DNA of 64,000 bases from Rhodoferax lacus (GCF_003415675.1 NZ_QFZK01000001.1:248001-312000); one strand, 5' to 3'. Positions 25,556-34,831 are shown, numbered from the stretch's first letter. Translations and numbers: made by a program. Notes: generated by a model not told the origin, from the sequence alone.

Positions 25556-27706
25556 TTATGGCACGCCCCTGAACCGCAGCGCCTGCTTGCCCAGTTCGGG
25601 GAGCAGCCGGTTTGCCAGGCGCAATTGGGAAAGCAGCAGGCTCTGGATCGGCGTGGAAACATCCACCTCCACCGGGCTGCCACTGGCGTCGCGTCCCGAC
25701 ACGACGGGCATGCGCCCCTGGGACTGTTCCAGCAGATGCGACAGGCTTTTGAGTCCCTGCAGCAACTGGTCAGCTGCCTGACGCGCCAGCGGGTCCGGCG
25801 TACCGACCTCGATTTCGCCCCGGTGCGCCCCCAGTGCCGATAGGAAGTTCAGCAGCATGTGCGACAGCACCACAAACTGGCCGCAGGCGGCTTCGTTCAA
25901 GCGCGTGCTCGGTGGCTCCAGGCACATGGCCCCAAAGGCGTTGGCCAGCGCGGCATCGGCATTGTGGGCGTTGCGCCGGGCCAGCCGATAGGCCAGGTGA
26001 TCCTGCTTGCCGTTCTGGTACTGCAGCAGGATCTCAACCAGATACCCGGCCTGCGCGCGCAGTGCCTGCGCTGCGATTTGCGGCAACTGGCGCGCATGCC
26101 AGTTGGGCAATACCAGCCAGGCGGCCAGGGCAGAGATGGCACTGCCCACTGCCGCATCCAGCAAGCGGGCCGGAATCACGCCTTGGGACATGCCCATCTG
26201 GTGAAAGCTCAGCAAGACCAGCGCGGTGATGGCGCCTGCCGCCGTGCGCAGGTCGGTCTGGCGTTTGCCGATAAACAGCGCGCCGGCCACCACCATGCAG
26301 ACCGCTTGCATAAGCGCCCCGGGAAACAGCCGTATCAGTGCCCAGCCCACAGCCAGGCCAAGCACCGTGCCAACCGCCCGTTGCACCGCGCGGCTCAGCG
26401 TGGCTGCATAGTGCGGCTGGCTGGTGAACAGCACCGTGAGCAGGATCCAGTAACCGTGCGGATCATGGGTGGCCCACATGACGGCGTAGGCCGCCACCAG
26501 CGCCAGGGCCAGGCGCAGGGCATGGCGCATGAGTGAGGAGCCCAGCGTGAGCTGGGCGCGCACGCGGCCCCAGGCTTCGCGCAGAGTCTGGGGTTGGCGG
26601 TCAAACAAGGACAGGTCGGGCGCGGTGCCGCCGTGGCGCATGGCGTTGGCAAAGACGCTGGCCAGGCGGGTCAGGTTGTCACCCAGGGCATGCATGGCGC
26701 GCAGTGGTCTTTGCAAGGCGGGCCCGGTTTGCGTGGTGTCCAGGTGGCGAATGGCGGCTTGCATGTCATCAATGGCCCGGGCCGTGGTGCCGGCATGCTG
26801 CGCCTCGGTCCGGTCGCGTATGGCGCGGGCAAACTTGTGCGCCTGCTCGCCCAGCAATCCCAGCACCCGCTGGCAGCGGTAGAGCGCATCGGAGCGCGGG
26901 AATGCTTCGGCCAGAACGGCATAGCTCTCGTGTGAGGAGCTCACGCGCTCGTGAATGTCCTGAGCGGCCAGGTATTGGCGCATGGCCTCCTGCATCCAGG
27001 CAGAGGGCGTGCCAGAGCCCAGGCGGCTGAACAGGCTGTCCTTGGTGCTGTTGAGCGCATCCACCACGCGGCCGTTGTGCAGCGCGAGTTCCAGTCGGCG
27101 GCCGGACAGGTCCATGTCACTCACCGGCTCCAGCAGCTGGGATTTGAGCCGCAGGTATTCACCCAGCAGGGCATACAGGCGCGACAGCCGGTGCCGCACC
27201 GTGGGGCGTGGCCAGGCGGCAGCCCAGCACAGCGACACCAGTCCATACCAGGCTGCACCGCCCAGCAGATAGGGCGCCACTTCCAGCGCGTGGTCGCGCC
27301 GGTTTTGCGCGGACAGCGCGGTGTAGATGAACAGCACCAGCGCGCCAAAGGCAATGGCCCGGTAGCGCTCACCCAGGGCGCCCAGCATGGTGAGCACAAA
27401 GGCGCACAGTGCCAGCACGGCAGCCAGCGTCAAAGGTGAGGGCAGGGCGGCCCAGACTGCTGCGCTCACCAGGGCAAAGGCGCCGAGTGCCAGCAGCTGC
27501 GCCTTCAGGCGTCCGCTCCAGTTGTCATCAGTTTCCGTAAACGCGCTGGCCAGCACGCCCAGCACCACGGGCATCAGTTCTTCCTGCCATTCGGCCTTCC
27601 AGCCAAGGGCCAGTACGCAGCCCAGTGCCAGCAGGGCCTGCGCCCCACGCGTCACGCCTTCGTGGTTGAGGGTTCGCTTCCAGTTTGCAATCCAGTTGTC
27701 GTTCAC
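25556..27706 (-). CDS. FUSC-family (YccS/YhfK-like) inner-membrane protein
   Basis: A 716-residue membrane protein with the FUSC layout: an N-terminal block of about five or six hydrophobic helices (residues 20-170), a soluble middle (about 180-400), a second helix block (about 400-530: ALALVAAYAVMWATHDPHGY then WILLTVLFTSQPHYAATLSR) and a soluble C terminus. The segment QPHYAATLSRAVQRAVGT is the FUSC hallmark also seen in aromatic-acid efflux proteins. Efflux of aromatic or other organic anions is the family suggestion. The start is a GTG. No membrane-fusion partner gene lies beside it, which fits YccS-type more than AaeB. Confidence 0.85.
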   Translation of the reverse strand: MNDNWIANWKRTLNHEGVTRGAQALLALGCVLALGWKAEWQEELMPVVLGVLASAFTETDDNWSGRLKAQLLALGAFALVSAAVWAALPSPLTLAAVLALCAFVLTMLGALGERYRAIAFGALVLFIYTALSAQNRRDHALEVAPYLLGGAAWYGLVSLCWAAAWPRPTVRHRLSRLYALLGEYLRLKSQLLEPVSDMDLSGRRLELALHNGRVVDALNSTKDSLFSRLGSGTPSAWMQEAMRQYLAAQDIHERVSSSHESYAVLAEAFPRSDALYRCQRVLGLLGEQAHKFARAIRDRTEAQHAGTTARAIDDMQAAIRHLDTTQTGPALQRPLRAMHALGDNLTRLASVFANAMRHGGTAPDLSLFDRQPQTLREAWGRVRAQLTLGSSLMRHALRLALALVAAYAVMWATHDPHGYWILLTVLFTSQPHYAATLSRAVQRAVGTVLGLAVGWALIRLFPGALMQAVCMVVAGALFIGKRQTDLRTAAGAITALVLLSFHQMGMSQGVIPARLLDAAVGSAISALAAWLVLPNWHARQLPQIAAQALRAQAGYLVEILLQYQNGKQDHLAYRLARRNAHNADAALANAFGAMCLEPPSTRLNEAACGQFVVLSHMLLNFLSALGAHRGEIEVGTPDPLARQAADQLLQGLKSLSHLLEQSQGRMPVVSGRDASGSPVEVDVSTPIQSLLLSQLRLANRLLPELGKQALRFRGVP

Positions 27707-27849
27707 GCTGTGGGGGCCTCTTGCTGTTGTGTCGGTCCAACCTTACCAGCAAGATCGGTGCCGTAAACAGTGCCGACTTGCGCGGCCCGGCGCGCAATGC
27801 GCGGTGGCACACAGACGGTCCAGCTGCCTGCCTCGATGATGAGGAGCAC

Positions 27850-28551
27850 ATGTTTCATCCCACACCCTCAAAGCCAAGCCCCGAGCCCTGTCTGCAGCGC
27901 CTCAAAAACGAAACCCGTGCCCGCCACGGCGCACTGGAGTCGCGCTCGGTGTTGTTGGACCCTGCTCTCTCACGTGAGCGCTACCTTGATTGCCTGTGCC
28001 GCTTCTATGGCTATTACGCCCCGCTGGAGCTGCGCCTGCGCGGCTCACCGGGCTGGGCAGAAGCGGGCTTTGCCTATGCTGCCCGCTACAAGTCCGCACT
28101 GCTGGCGCAAGACCTGCTGGCCCTGGGCCTCTTGCCAGCGCGCCTGCACGGCCTTCCATCCTGCAGCGCGCTGCCCACGGTGGAGACCACAGCACAGCTG
28201 TTTGGTTGCCTGTATGTGCTGGAAGGCGCCACCTTGGGCGGGCAGATCATCACCCGGCACCTGCAGGCAAGCCTGGGCCTGACGCCAGAGTCCGGCGCGG
28301 CCTTCTTTGCCGGTTATGGCGCGCAGACCGGCTCACGCTGGAAGGAATTTGGTGCCCACCTGACTGCCTTTGCCCTGCAGTCGGGCGCTGGCGACGCCAT
28401 CGTTGCCAGCGCCAACAGCACCTTTGAAACGCTTGACCACTGGCTCTATCCGGAACGCATTACTGCGCAATGGGTGCCAGCCCCTCTACAGGCCACTTAC
28501 CCAGTGCCATCACCAGACAGCCCACGCCATGCAGCAGCCAGCAGCCCCTAA
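27850..28551 (+). CDS. bphO: Biliverdin-producing heme oxygenase
   Basis: A 233-residue cytoplasmic heme oxygenase that opens heme to biliverdin, iron and CO. The N-terminal LKNETRARHGALES carries the proximal heme ligand, H26, in the family pattern L-x2-x-T-x3-H-x3-E. The region YVLEGATLGGQIITRHL is the distal-helix glycine-rich motif. GAGGAG stands four bases before the chosen ATG. An upstream in-frame ATG at 27685 would reach into the divergent FUSC gene and is rejected. The end overlaps the phytochrome start by 23 bases, so it supplies the chromophore for the next gene. Confidence 0.93.
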   Translation: MFHPTPSKPSPEPCLQRLKNETRARHGALESRSVLLDPALSRERYLDCLCRFYGYYAPLELRLRGSPGWAEAGFAYAARYKSALLAQDLLALGLLPARLHGLPSCSALPTVETTAQLFGCLYVLEGATLGGQIITRHLQASLGLTPESGAAFFAGYGAQTGSRWKEFGAHLTAFALQSGAGDAIVASANSTFETLDHWLYPERITAQWVPAPLQATYPVPSPDSPRHAAASSP

Positions 28552-30880
28552 GCCCACACCACCCTGGGGCCTCGGCCCCTACAGCACCAAACGCCACGGA
28601 ACCACGCTGGAGAGTTGCGAGAGCGAACCAGTGCAGACCCCGGGCTGCATCCAGGCCCATGGGGCCCTGCTGGTGCTGCGCCTGGGCGACCTGCGCATCC
28701 TGCAGGCCAGCGAGAACACGCTGCAGCACCTGGGCTTGGCGGCTGCAGAACTATTGGGGCAACCCGTAGCCTGTGTAGTGGGCGCAGTGGCACAGGCACG
28801 CCTGCATGAGCTGCTGGCACGCGAGGCACGCGGGCGCGGTGCGGTCTATGCCTTCACGCTGCCAGCGCGCGCCGCAGGGCCGGCACTGGATGCCTGCGTG
28901 CACATCAGCGAGGGTGTGGCGGTGCTGGAGTTCGAGGCCAGTGGCCGTGCAGACCTGCATGCCGATGGCGACTTCTTCCTGCTGGTGAAGGCGGCCGTTG
29001 CGCGCCTGCAGAATGCCGACAATGTGCGCGATTTTTGCCAGCAGCTGGTCGAGGAAGTGCGCGCCCTCACGGGCCTGGACCGGGTCATGGCCTACCGCTT
29101 CCATGCCGACCAGCATGGCGAAGTCATTGCCGAAAGCAAACGCGAGGCGCTGGCACCCTGGCTGGGGCTGCACTACCCGGCCGCCGACATCCCGCAGCAG
29201 GCGCGCGATATGTACAAGCTGCTGTGGATCCGGCCTTTGCCGAATGCAGCGGGCCCGTTGGTGGAACTGCTGCCGCTGGCCAACCCGGATACCGGCCTGC
29301 CGCTGAACATGACGCATTGCGCCCTGCGCGGCGCCTCGGTGATGTACACCGAGTACCTGGCCAACATGGGCGCTGCCGCCTCGCTGACCATGCCTATCCT
29401 GCGAGATGGCGAGCTTTGGGGCCTGATCGCCTGCCAGCACAACAGCCCTACGCATTTCCCCTATCCGGTGCGCGCAGCCTGCGAGCTGCTGGCACAGGTG
29501 GCCTCCCTACAACTCAAATCGGCCGAGCAGGCAGAGCAATTCGCCTACCGCCTGAAGATGGAGGATGTGCACCAGCAGCTGGTGGCGCGCTCTGCCCGTG
29601 ATGGTGACCTGCTGGCCCTGACGGCCTTCCAGCCCTCCTTGCTGGACGCCATGGAGGCGGGCGGCGCAGCACTCTGCCATGAGGGTGTGTGGTCTTGCGT
29701 GGGCCGCGTGCCCGTGGTGGCGCAGCTCGATGCCCTGGCGGACTGGTTGTACCAGCAGCCCTCGCTGGATTCGACCACGCGCCCGGTCTTCGTCACGGAG
29801 GCGCTATCCAGCGTGTGTCCGGCAGCCATCGGGCTGGAGGCGATTGCCAGCGGGCTGCTGGCGGTTTCGCTGTCGCGCCAGCGCCGCGGCTTGCTGCTCT
29901 GGTTTCGCCCCCAGACCGAACAAACCATCGCGTGGGCGGGCAAGCCCACGGGCAAGCAGCCCCGCCTGGGCCCGCACGGCGCACGGCTCACGCCGCGCAT
30001 GTCGTTCGAGCTGTTCCTCGAATCGGTGCGCGCCCGCTCGCTGCCCTGGTCGGGCATCGAGGTGGATGCGGCGCTGCGCCTGCGCCTGCTGGTGCTGGAG
30101 CGGGTGCTTGCCCGCGATGCGCAGCTGGCCGAGCTCAACGCCGACCTGACCCGCAGCAACGAAGAGCTCGACGCCTTCGCCTACGTGGCCTCGCATGACC
30201 TGAAGGAGCCGCTGCGCGGCATCCACCGTTATGCGCACCAGTTGCTGGACAGCGCCATCGAGATCGACGGCGACAACCGCCAGCGCGTGCAGAGCCTGAT
30301 GCGCCTGACTTTGCGCATGGACAGCCTGCTTGACTCCCTGCTGCACTTCTCGCAGGTGGGGCGCATGGAGCTGGAGTTTGAGACGGTCGACCTGAATCTG
30401 CTGCTTGAGGAGGCCATCGAGATGGTCGGTGCGCGCCGAACGGGCAGTGCCTGCCGCCTCACGCTGCCACGCCCCCTGCCGAGCCTGTTGTGTGACCCTT
30501 TGCGGGTGCGCGAGATCTACAGCAACCTGCTGTCCAACGCGATGAAATACAAACGCGGCGACGAGGCCCGCATCGAGGTGGGCTACATCGCCGCTGACGA
30601 GCAGGCGGTGCGCCCCAGAGTCCCGCTGGAGGCCGCTGGCCACACCATTTTCTATGTCAGTGACCAGGGCATCGGCATCGAGCCGCGGCACCACGAGCAG
30701 GTGTTTCGCCTGTTCAAGCGCCTGCACGGGCGTGATGAATATGGCGGTGGCGCGGGCGCGGGCCTGACCATCGTGCAAAAGCTGGTGCAGCGGCATGGCG
30801 GCAGCGTCTGGCTGGAATCAAGCCCGGGTGTGGGCAGCAGCTTCTACTTCACCTTGCCCGGCATGCCGGGCAGCCAATAG
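28529..30880 (+). CDS. bphP: Bacteriophytochrome histidine kinase
   Basis: A 783-residue red/far-red photoreceptor. The PAS domain starts with the biliverdin-binding C30 in ESCESEPVQTPG and IQAHG. The GAF domain has HYPAADIPQQAR, matching the PASDIP motif, and the PHY domain carries the tongue motif PRMSF. The kinase module has HisKA (FAYVASHDLKEPLRGIHRYA) and an ATP-binding domain (NLLSNAMKYK; DQGIGI; GGGAGAGLTIVQKL). All the standard parts are present. The start lies inside bphO and was chosen because it leaves the family-length N terminus. No membrane segment. It should phosphorylate the receiver encoded two bases downstream. Confidence 0.95.
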   Translation: MQQPAAPKPTPPWGLGPYSTKRHGTTLESCESEPVQTPGCIQAHGALLVLRLGDLRILQASENTLQHLGLAAAELLGQPVACVVGAVAQARLHELLAREARGRGAVYAFTLPARAAGPALDACVHISEGVAVLEFEASGRADLHADGDFFLLVKAAVARLQNADNVRDFCQQLVEEVRALTGLDRVMAYRFHADQHGEVIAESKREALAPWLGLHYPAADIPQQARDMYKLLWIRPLPNAAGPLVELLPLANPDTGLPLNMTHCALRGASVMYTEYLANMGAAASLTMPILRDGELWGLIACQHNSPTHFPYPVRAACELLAQVASLQLKSAEQAEQFAYRLKMEDVHQQLVARSARDGDLLALTAFQPSLLDAMEAGGAALCHEGVWSCVGRVPVVAQLDALADWLYQQPSLDSTTRPVFVTEALSSVCPAAIGLEAIASGLLAVSLSRQRRGLLLWFRPQTEQTIAWAGKPTGKQPRLGPHGARLTPRMSFELFLESVRARSLPWSGIEVDAALRLRLLVLERVLARDAQLAELNADLTRSNEELDAFAYVASHDLKEPLRGIHRYAHQLLDSAIEIDGDNRQRVQSLMRLTLRMDSLLDSLLHFSQVGRMELEFETVDLNLLLEEAIEMVGARRTGSACRLTLPRPLPSLLCDPLRVREIYSNLLSNAMKYKRGDEARIEVGYIAADEQAVRPRVPLEAAGHTIFYVSDQGIGIEPRHHEQVFRLFKRLHGRDEYGGGAGAGLTIVQKLVQRHGGSVWLESSPGVGSSFYFTLPGMPGSQ

Positions 30881-30882
30881 CC

Positions 30883-31305
30883 GTGCATAAGCGGTCCATT
30901 CTGGTGGTCGAAGATTCCGATGAAGACTTTGCCACCGTGCAGGATGCCGCACGGCGGGCGGGTCTGACCCAGACGGTGGTGCGCGCCACCTCCGGCGACG
31001 CCTGCATGCGTCTGTTGCGTGGTGAAATGCGGGGCCGCACGGCTGCACCGCTGCTGGTGCTACTGGACCTGAACACGCCGGGCGACGATGGCCGCGAGGC
31101 CCTGCGGGAAATCCGCCGGGATCCGGCCCTCAAGACCATGCCTCTGGTGGTGCTGAGCGGATCCGCCAACCCGCGCGATCTGCAGTCCTGCTACGCCAGC
31201 GGCGTCAACGCATACCACGTCAAGCCGGTGGACCATGCCCTGCATCTGCAGGTGTTGCAGCAAATTTTCACTTACTGGCTGTGCAGCGTTGCGCTGCCGG
31301 GCTGA
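30883..31305 (+). CDS. Single-domain response regulator of the phytochrome operon
   Basis: A 140-residue stand-alone receiver of the Rcp1/BphR kind. It has VVEDSDED as the acidic pocket, phospho-acceptor D62 in VLLDLNTPGDDG, a serine in VVLSGSANPRD and the lysine in YHVKPVDH. It starts with GTG two bases after the phytochrome stop, so it is almost surely co-translated and is the direct partner. With no output domain it must act by protein contact or in a phosphorelay, perhaps with the next gene product. Confidence 0.9.
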   Translation: MHKRSILVVEDSDEDFATVQDAARRAGLTQTVVRATSGDACMRLLRGEMRGRTAAPLLVLLDLNTPGDDGREALREIRRDPALKTMPLVVLSGSANPRDLQSCYASGVNAYHVKPVDHALHLQVLQQIFTYWLCSVALPG

Positions 31306-31321
31306 ACCTGTTTACTTACCT

Positions 31322-32482
31322 ATGAAAAGACCGACCCTGCACATCCTGCTGATCGATGACAACGCGGATGACTGCGCCGATCTGCGCCAGATGCTGCTGC
31401 AAAGCGGCCGGCGCCGCTTCCAGTTCAGCCAGGCCGCGCTGGGTGCTGATGGCGTGCGCATGGTGTTGGCCCCGGAGCACGGCGCGGTGGACTGCGTGCT
31501 GCTGGACTATGCCCTGCCTGACATGAATGCGCTGGAAGTGCTCGCCGCCTTGTGCCAAGGCAGCGACCTGCCGTGTTGCCCTGTGGTGGTGGTCACGGGC
31601 GCTTCGGTGGACGAGGGGCAACAGCTGCTGGGTGCCGGTGCGCAGGACTACATCGGCAAGCGCTGGGCCAGCACCGACAGCCTGACGCGGGCGATTGAAA
31701 ACGCCATCGACCGCTTCTCGCTGCTGCTTGAGCGCAAGCGCATCGAGTCAGCCCTGGTGATCGCCAAGGCCGAGGCCGATGCGGCCAACTTGGCCAAGAC
31801 CGAGTTCCTGCTGCGCATGAGCCATGAGTTGCGCTCGCCACTGAATGTGATACTGGGCTTCACCCAGCTGATTGAGACAGGCCAGCCACCACCCACCCCG
31901 GGACAGCAAAAAAGCGTCAAGCAGATTCTGCAGGCGGGGTGGTACCTGTTGGGTCTGATCAATGAAATCCTGGAGCTTTCCGCCATCGATTCGGCCAGCA
32001 TGGTGCTTCTGTCGCAGGAGGTGTCCTTGGGCGAGGTGCTGGCCGACTGCAATGCCATGATCCAGCCGCTGGCGCTGGCGCGCGGCATTGATCTGCACTT
32101 TCCGGTCTTTTCGCAGCCATGCATGGTGCAGGCTGATCCGGTGCGCATCAAACAGGTCCTGCTCAACCTGCTGACCAACGCCATCAAATACAACCGCAGC
32201 GGCGGTCGCATAGACGTGCGCTGCACAGCCGAAGACGGGGCGCTTGTGCGCGTCAGCGTGGAGGACACCGGCCTGGGTCTGTCAGAGGCGCAACTGGCAC
32301 AACTCTTTCAGCCCTTCAACCGCCTGGGCCAGGAGGCGGGCACCATCACCGGTACCGGCGTGGGCCTGGTGATCAGCAAGCGACTGGTGGAAATGATGGG
32401 CGGGCACATGGGCGTCCAAAGCACCGTCGGCGTGGGCAGCTGCTTCTGGTTTGCGCTTGAGGCGGTGGCACTGCCCGCGTGA
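31322..32482 (+). CDS. Receiver-histidine kinase hybrid
   Basis: A 386-residue cytoplasmic protein in receiver-first order: an N-terminal receiver (1-125, [12 protein letters not shown], phospho-acceptor D62 in [12 protein letters not shown]), a short coiled link ([20 protein letters not shown]), HisKA with H168 in [13 protein letters not shown], and HATPase ([46 protein letters not shown]). It starts 16 bases after the single-domain receiver, making four genes in one light-signalling unit. Kinases with an N-terminal receiver usually take input from another kinase, so bphP may control it. No output regulator is linked. Confidence 0.9.
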   Translation: MKRPTLHILLIDDNADDCADLRQMLLQSGRRRFQFSQAALGADGVRMVLAPEHGAVDCVLLDYALPDMNALEVLAALCQGSDLPCCPVVVVTGASVDEGQQLLGAGAQDYIGKRWASTDSLTRAIENAIDRFSLLLERKRIESALVIAKAEADAANLAKTEFLLRMSHELRSPLNVILGFTQLIETGQPPPTPGQQKSVKQILQAGWYLLGLINEILELSAIDSASMVLLSQEVSLGEVLADCNAMIQPLALARGIDLHFPVFSQPCMVQADPVRIKQVLLNLLTNAIKYNRSGGRIDVRCTAEDGALVRVSVEDTGLGLSEAQLAQLFQPFNRLGQEAGTITGTGVGLVISKRLVEMMGGHMGVQSTVGVGSCFWFALEAVALPA

Positions 32483-32499
32483 AGTATGCGATCGGTCTG

Positions 32500-32802
32500 T
32501 CAGTGGTGGGTCAAATGGTCAATGACCACTGGTGGGCGGTTTGGGAACTGCGCTACAAGCTCCAAAGTCCCACCCATGCCTTCTATATAACGGCGCAAGG
32601 TGGAAAGCAGCATATCGCTGCGTTTTTCAAGACGGGAAATCGTGTCCTGTCCAACACCGAGCGCAAGCGCCAGATCCTGCTGGGTCTGTTCCACCGCGAT
32701 GCGCAAATCCTTCAAAGTGGCCAGGTTGTCTGCACGCACCTCAATCGCAGCACGGCGCTTCGCTGGCAGGCCAGCCAAAACTTGATCAAGATTTTTTGCC
32801 AT
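32500..32802 (-). CDS. higA: HigA-type helix-turn-helix antitoxin
   Basis: A 100-residue XRE-family protein. A basic N terminus (LPAKRRAAIEVRADNL) is followed by a helix-turn-helix at about 38-70 (QTQQDLALALGVGQDTISRL) and a C-terminal part ending FPNRPPVVIDHL. It overlaps the upstream toxin gene by 17 bases in toxin-first order, typical of higBA. It should neutralise the toxin and repress the operon. Confidence 0.85.
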   Translation of the reverse strand: MAKNLDQVLAGLPAKRRAAIEVRADNLATLKDLRIAVEQTQQDLALALGVGQDTISRLEKRSDMLLSTLRRYIEGMGGTLELVAQFPNRPPVVIDHLTHH

Positions 32803-33121
32803 GTTGGCGCTCCTTCTTTGACATTTTCAGTGTTGTCAGGTGTTCATCAAATCGTTCATCGGCCACCGCGATCAGCCGTTTATAGAACCGACGCTGGTCT
32901 GCGCCACCTTTGTCGCCGCCGACCAGCAGAATCGCTTTACGTTCAGGATCAAACGCGAACGCAACACGCCAGACCTCTCCAACCCACGCAAACCGCATTT
33001 CCTTCATGTTGGTGTGCTTCGAGCCTTTCAGCGTGTCTACTGTTGGACGTCCAAGCGTGGGACCAAAGTCCCGTAGCAACAGGGCATGCGCCAGCAATTC
33101 ATCCTGCAAAGATTCGTTCAA
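32786..33121 (-). CDS. higB: HigB/RelE-type toxin, 5' end uncertain
   Basis: A phage Gp49-like/HigB-type endoribonuclease toxin. The core is intact (LLRDFGPTLGRPTVDTLKGS; WRVAFAFDPERKAILLVGGD then KGGADQRRFYKRLI). The first usable start in this frame is a TTG, giving 111 residues. The frame is open 19 codons further upstream to a TAA at 33179-33181 and those codons read K-A-W-D-I-L-F-H-D-A-F-A-S-E-F, exactly what the family's first strand looks like, yet no ATG, GTG or TTG precedes them. Either initiation uses a rare codon such as ATC, or the start codon was lost and the toxin is shortened or silent. Transcribed with higA. Confidence 0.7.
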   Translation of the reverse strand: MNESLQDELLAHALLLRDFGPTLGRPTVDTLKGSKHTNMKEMRFAWVGEVWRVAFAFDPERKAILLVGGDKGGADQRRFYKRLIAVADERFDEHLTTLKMSKKERQHGKKS

Positions 33122-33257
33122 TGCATCGAATTCGGAGGCAAAAGCGTCGTGGAAAAGGATGTCCCAAGCCTTGCAGAATTATGCATTTAAAGCCATATTT
33201 TTCAAGGCTTGCCGGGGTGAACAGAAGATGCTGCGTTTTGGGCCCCCAGAAAAGACA

Positions 33258-33285
33258 AAAGCCCCGCACTTTCGTGCGGGGCTTT
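33258..33285 (-). terminator. Terminator after tRNA-Asn
   Basis: GCCCCGCAC and GTGCGGGGC form a perfect nine-base stem around a four-base loop. On the minus strand it is followed by TTTTGTCTTTTCT, a good U-rich tract. It lies 8 bases beyond the tRNA 3' end, so it ends the tRNA transcript. The flanking AAA and TTT make it partly effective in the other direction too. Confidence 0.85.
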
Positions 33286-33292
33286 ATCAATT

Positions 33293-33368
33293 TGGCTCCT
33301 CGACCTGGGCTCGAACCAGGGACCTACGGATTAACAGTCCGGCGCTCTACCAACTGAGCTATCGAGGA
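33293..33368 (-). tRNA. tRNA-Asn(GTT)
   Basis: 76 bases including an encoded CCA. The acceptor stem TCCTCGA pairs with TCGAGGA, the D arm contains AGCTCAGTTGGTAGAGC, the anticodon loop reads ACTGTTAAT with anticodon GTT, and the T arm has GGTTCGAGCCC. The discriminator base is G. All stems pair, so it should be functional. Confidence 0.97.
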
Positions 33369-33408
33369 ATATTGCATTGTTTGCAGCCTCAAATTATAGC
33401 GTAACTTT

Positions 33409-34461
33409 TTAGGGCTTTTGGACGGGCCCTGAAGAATCTACGCCGAGCAATGCATGCAGCCGCGTGCTGGTGGTGGTGTACTGCAGCAGCACGCGCTTGT
33501 CGGGAAACACGATGGCGCTTGCGCCAAAGGCGGCCAACACGCATTCGTGGAAGCCGCACAGGATGAGTTTCTTTTTGCCGGGGTAGGTGTTGATGTCGCC
33601 CACGGCGAAGATGCCGGGCTGGTCGGTGCCATAGGTCTCGGTGTTGACCTTGATTTGGCGGCGCTCCATGTCCAGGCCCCAGTGCGCCACCGGCCCGAGC
33701 TTGGGGGACAGGCCCAGCAGCACCAGCAGTTCATCCACGGGCAGGGCTTGTTGTGCGCCTGCTGCATCAAGGTAAAGGGCTGCGGTGAGGCGGCCTGCGG
33801 CTTCTTCCATGCCCGTAAGTTGCCCGGCCACAAACTGAATGCGGCCCGCAGCCACCAGGGCGTTGAAGCTGGCGATGGTGTCGGGTTCGGCCACAAACAC
33901 ATTGCGCCTGTGCATCAGACTCACGGACTTGGGTGGGGCTGTTTGTTCTGCCAGAGAGATGGCGGCCTGCAATGCCGTGTCGGAGTCACCCAGCACCAGC
34001 ACATCGCGGTCTGCCCACTGTGCGCCTTCTGGCAAGCCCAGGTGCACCTGCTTGTCCGTGTGCGCAGCCAGCCCCTCCACATTGGGCATGCGGGCCTGGA
34101 AGGCGCCCACACCGGCGGCAATGAACAGGGTCTTGGCAAGAAAGGTGGTGCCGGTGCTGGTGGCCACCCGCAAGCGGCCATCGCTCTGGCGCTCGACGCT
34201 GCTGACGAGTTGGCCCAGGTGCAGGGTGGGCTTGAAGGGCGCTACCTGCTTCTGCAGGCTTTCAATCAGCTCGCGGCCGGTGCAGACCGGCACGCCAGGA
34301 ATGTCGTAAATGGGTTTGTCGGCATACAACTCCACACACTGACCGCCCACGTAGGGCAGGGCGTCCACCATGTGCGAGGAGATTTCCAGCAGGCCGAGCT
34401 GGAAGGCCTGGAACAGGCCGACCGGTCCGGCGCCGATGATGAGGGCGTCGGTCTCGATCAT
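33409..34461 (-). CDS. Ferredoxin-NADP+ reductase, thioredoxin-reductase-like type
   Basis: A 350-residue FAD enzyme. It has an FAD-binding GAGPVG motif at the N terminus, PYVGGQCVELYADKPIYDIP, an NADPH-site motif VLGDSDTALQAA near 165-180 and the FAD ribityl motif GDINTYPGKKKLILCGFHEC near 290. Unlike thioredoxin reductase, it has no CxxC redox pair in the NADPH domain, which places it with the YumC/FNR group that moves electrons between NADPH and ferredoxin. It starts 8 bases after the ferredoxin gene, so the two form a functional pair. The ATG of MIETDA was chosen. An earlier in-frame start at 34512 would overlap fdxA. Confidence 0.88.
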   Translation of the reverse strand: MIETDALIIGAGPVGLFQAFQLGLLEISSHMVDALPYVGGQCVELYADKPIYDIPGVPVCTGRELIESLQKQVAPFKPTLHLGQLVSSVERQSDGRLRVATSTGTTFLAKTLFIAAGVGAFQARMPNVEGLAAHTDKQVHLGLPEGAQWADRDVLVLGDSDTALQAAISLAEQTAPPKSVSLMHRRNVFVAEPDTIASFNALVAAGRIQFVAGQLTGMEEAAGRLTAALYLDAAGAQQALPVDELLVLLGLSPKLGPVAHWGLDMERRQIKVNTETYGTDQPGIFAVGDINTYPGKKKLILCGFHECVLAAFGASAIVFPDKRVLLQYTTTSTRLHALLGVDSSGPVQKP

Positions 34462-34469
34462 GGCCAGCC

Positions 34470-34799
34470 TTAGCGAATCAGCTGCGAGAGCTTGTCGGTC
34501 TTGTCTTTCCACTCATCGGCATCGGGCAGCGGCGCCTTGCGCTTGGTGATGCTCTTCCAGGAGGGCAGCAGGGCCAGTTCGGCGTTGAGCTTGATCATGT
34601 GCTGCTGGTCGCGCGGTGCGTCCTCTTCAGCGTAGATGGCGTTCACCGGGCATTCGGGGATGCAGACCGCACAGTCGATGCACTCATCGGGGTCGATGGT
34701 GAGGAAGTTGGGGCCTTCGCGGAAGCAGTCCACAGGGCACACATCGACGCAGTCGGTGTATTTGCACTTGATACAGGCTTCGGTGACGATGTGGGTCAT
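34470..34799 (-). CDS. fdxA: Seven-iron ferredoxin FdxA
   Basis: A 109-residue soluble electron carrier. The N-terminal cysteines in [19 protein letters not shown] and the second set in [12 protein letters not shown] give one [3Fe-4S] and one [4Fe-4S] cluster, as in FdxA of proteobacteria. The C-terminal basic and acidic helix ([18 protein letters not shown]) is also typical. The internal ATG of MTHIVTEAC is chosen: the frame extends upstream to 34913, but those residues are not family-like and cover an inverted repeat. It is paired with its reductase and lies downstream of the sulfate assimilation operon. Confidence 0.93.
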   Translation of the reverse strand: MTHIVTEACIKCKYTDCVDVCPVDCFREGPNFLTIDPDECIDCAVCIPECPVNAIYAEEDAPRDQQHMIKLNAELALLPSWKSITKRKAPLPDADEWKDKTDKLSQLIR

Positions 34800-34831
34800 T
34801 TTGGAATTTCGGACAAAAGTTGGACACAGGG

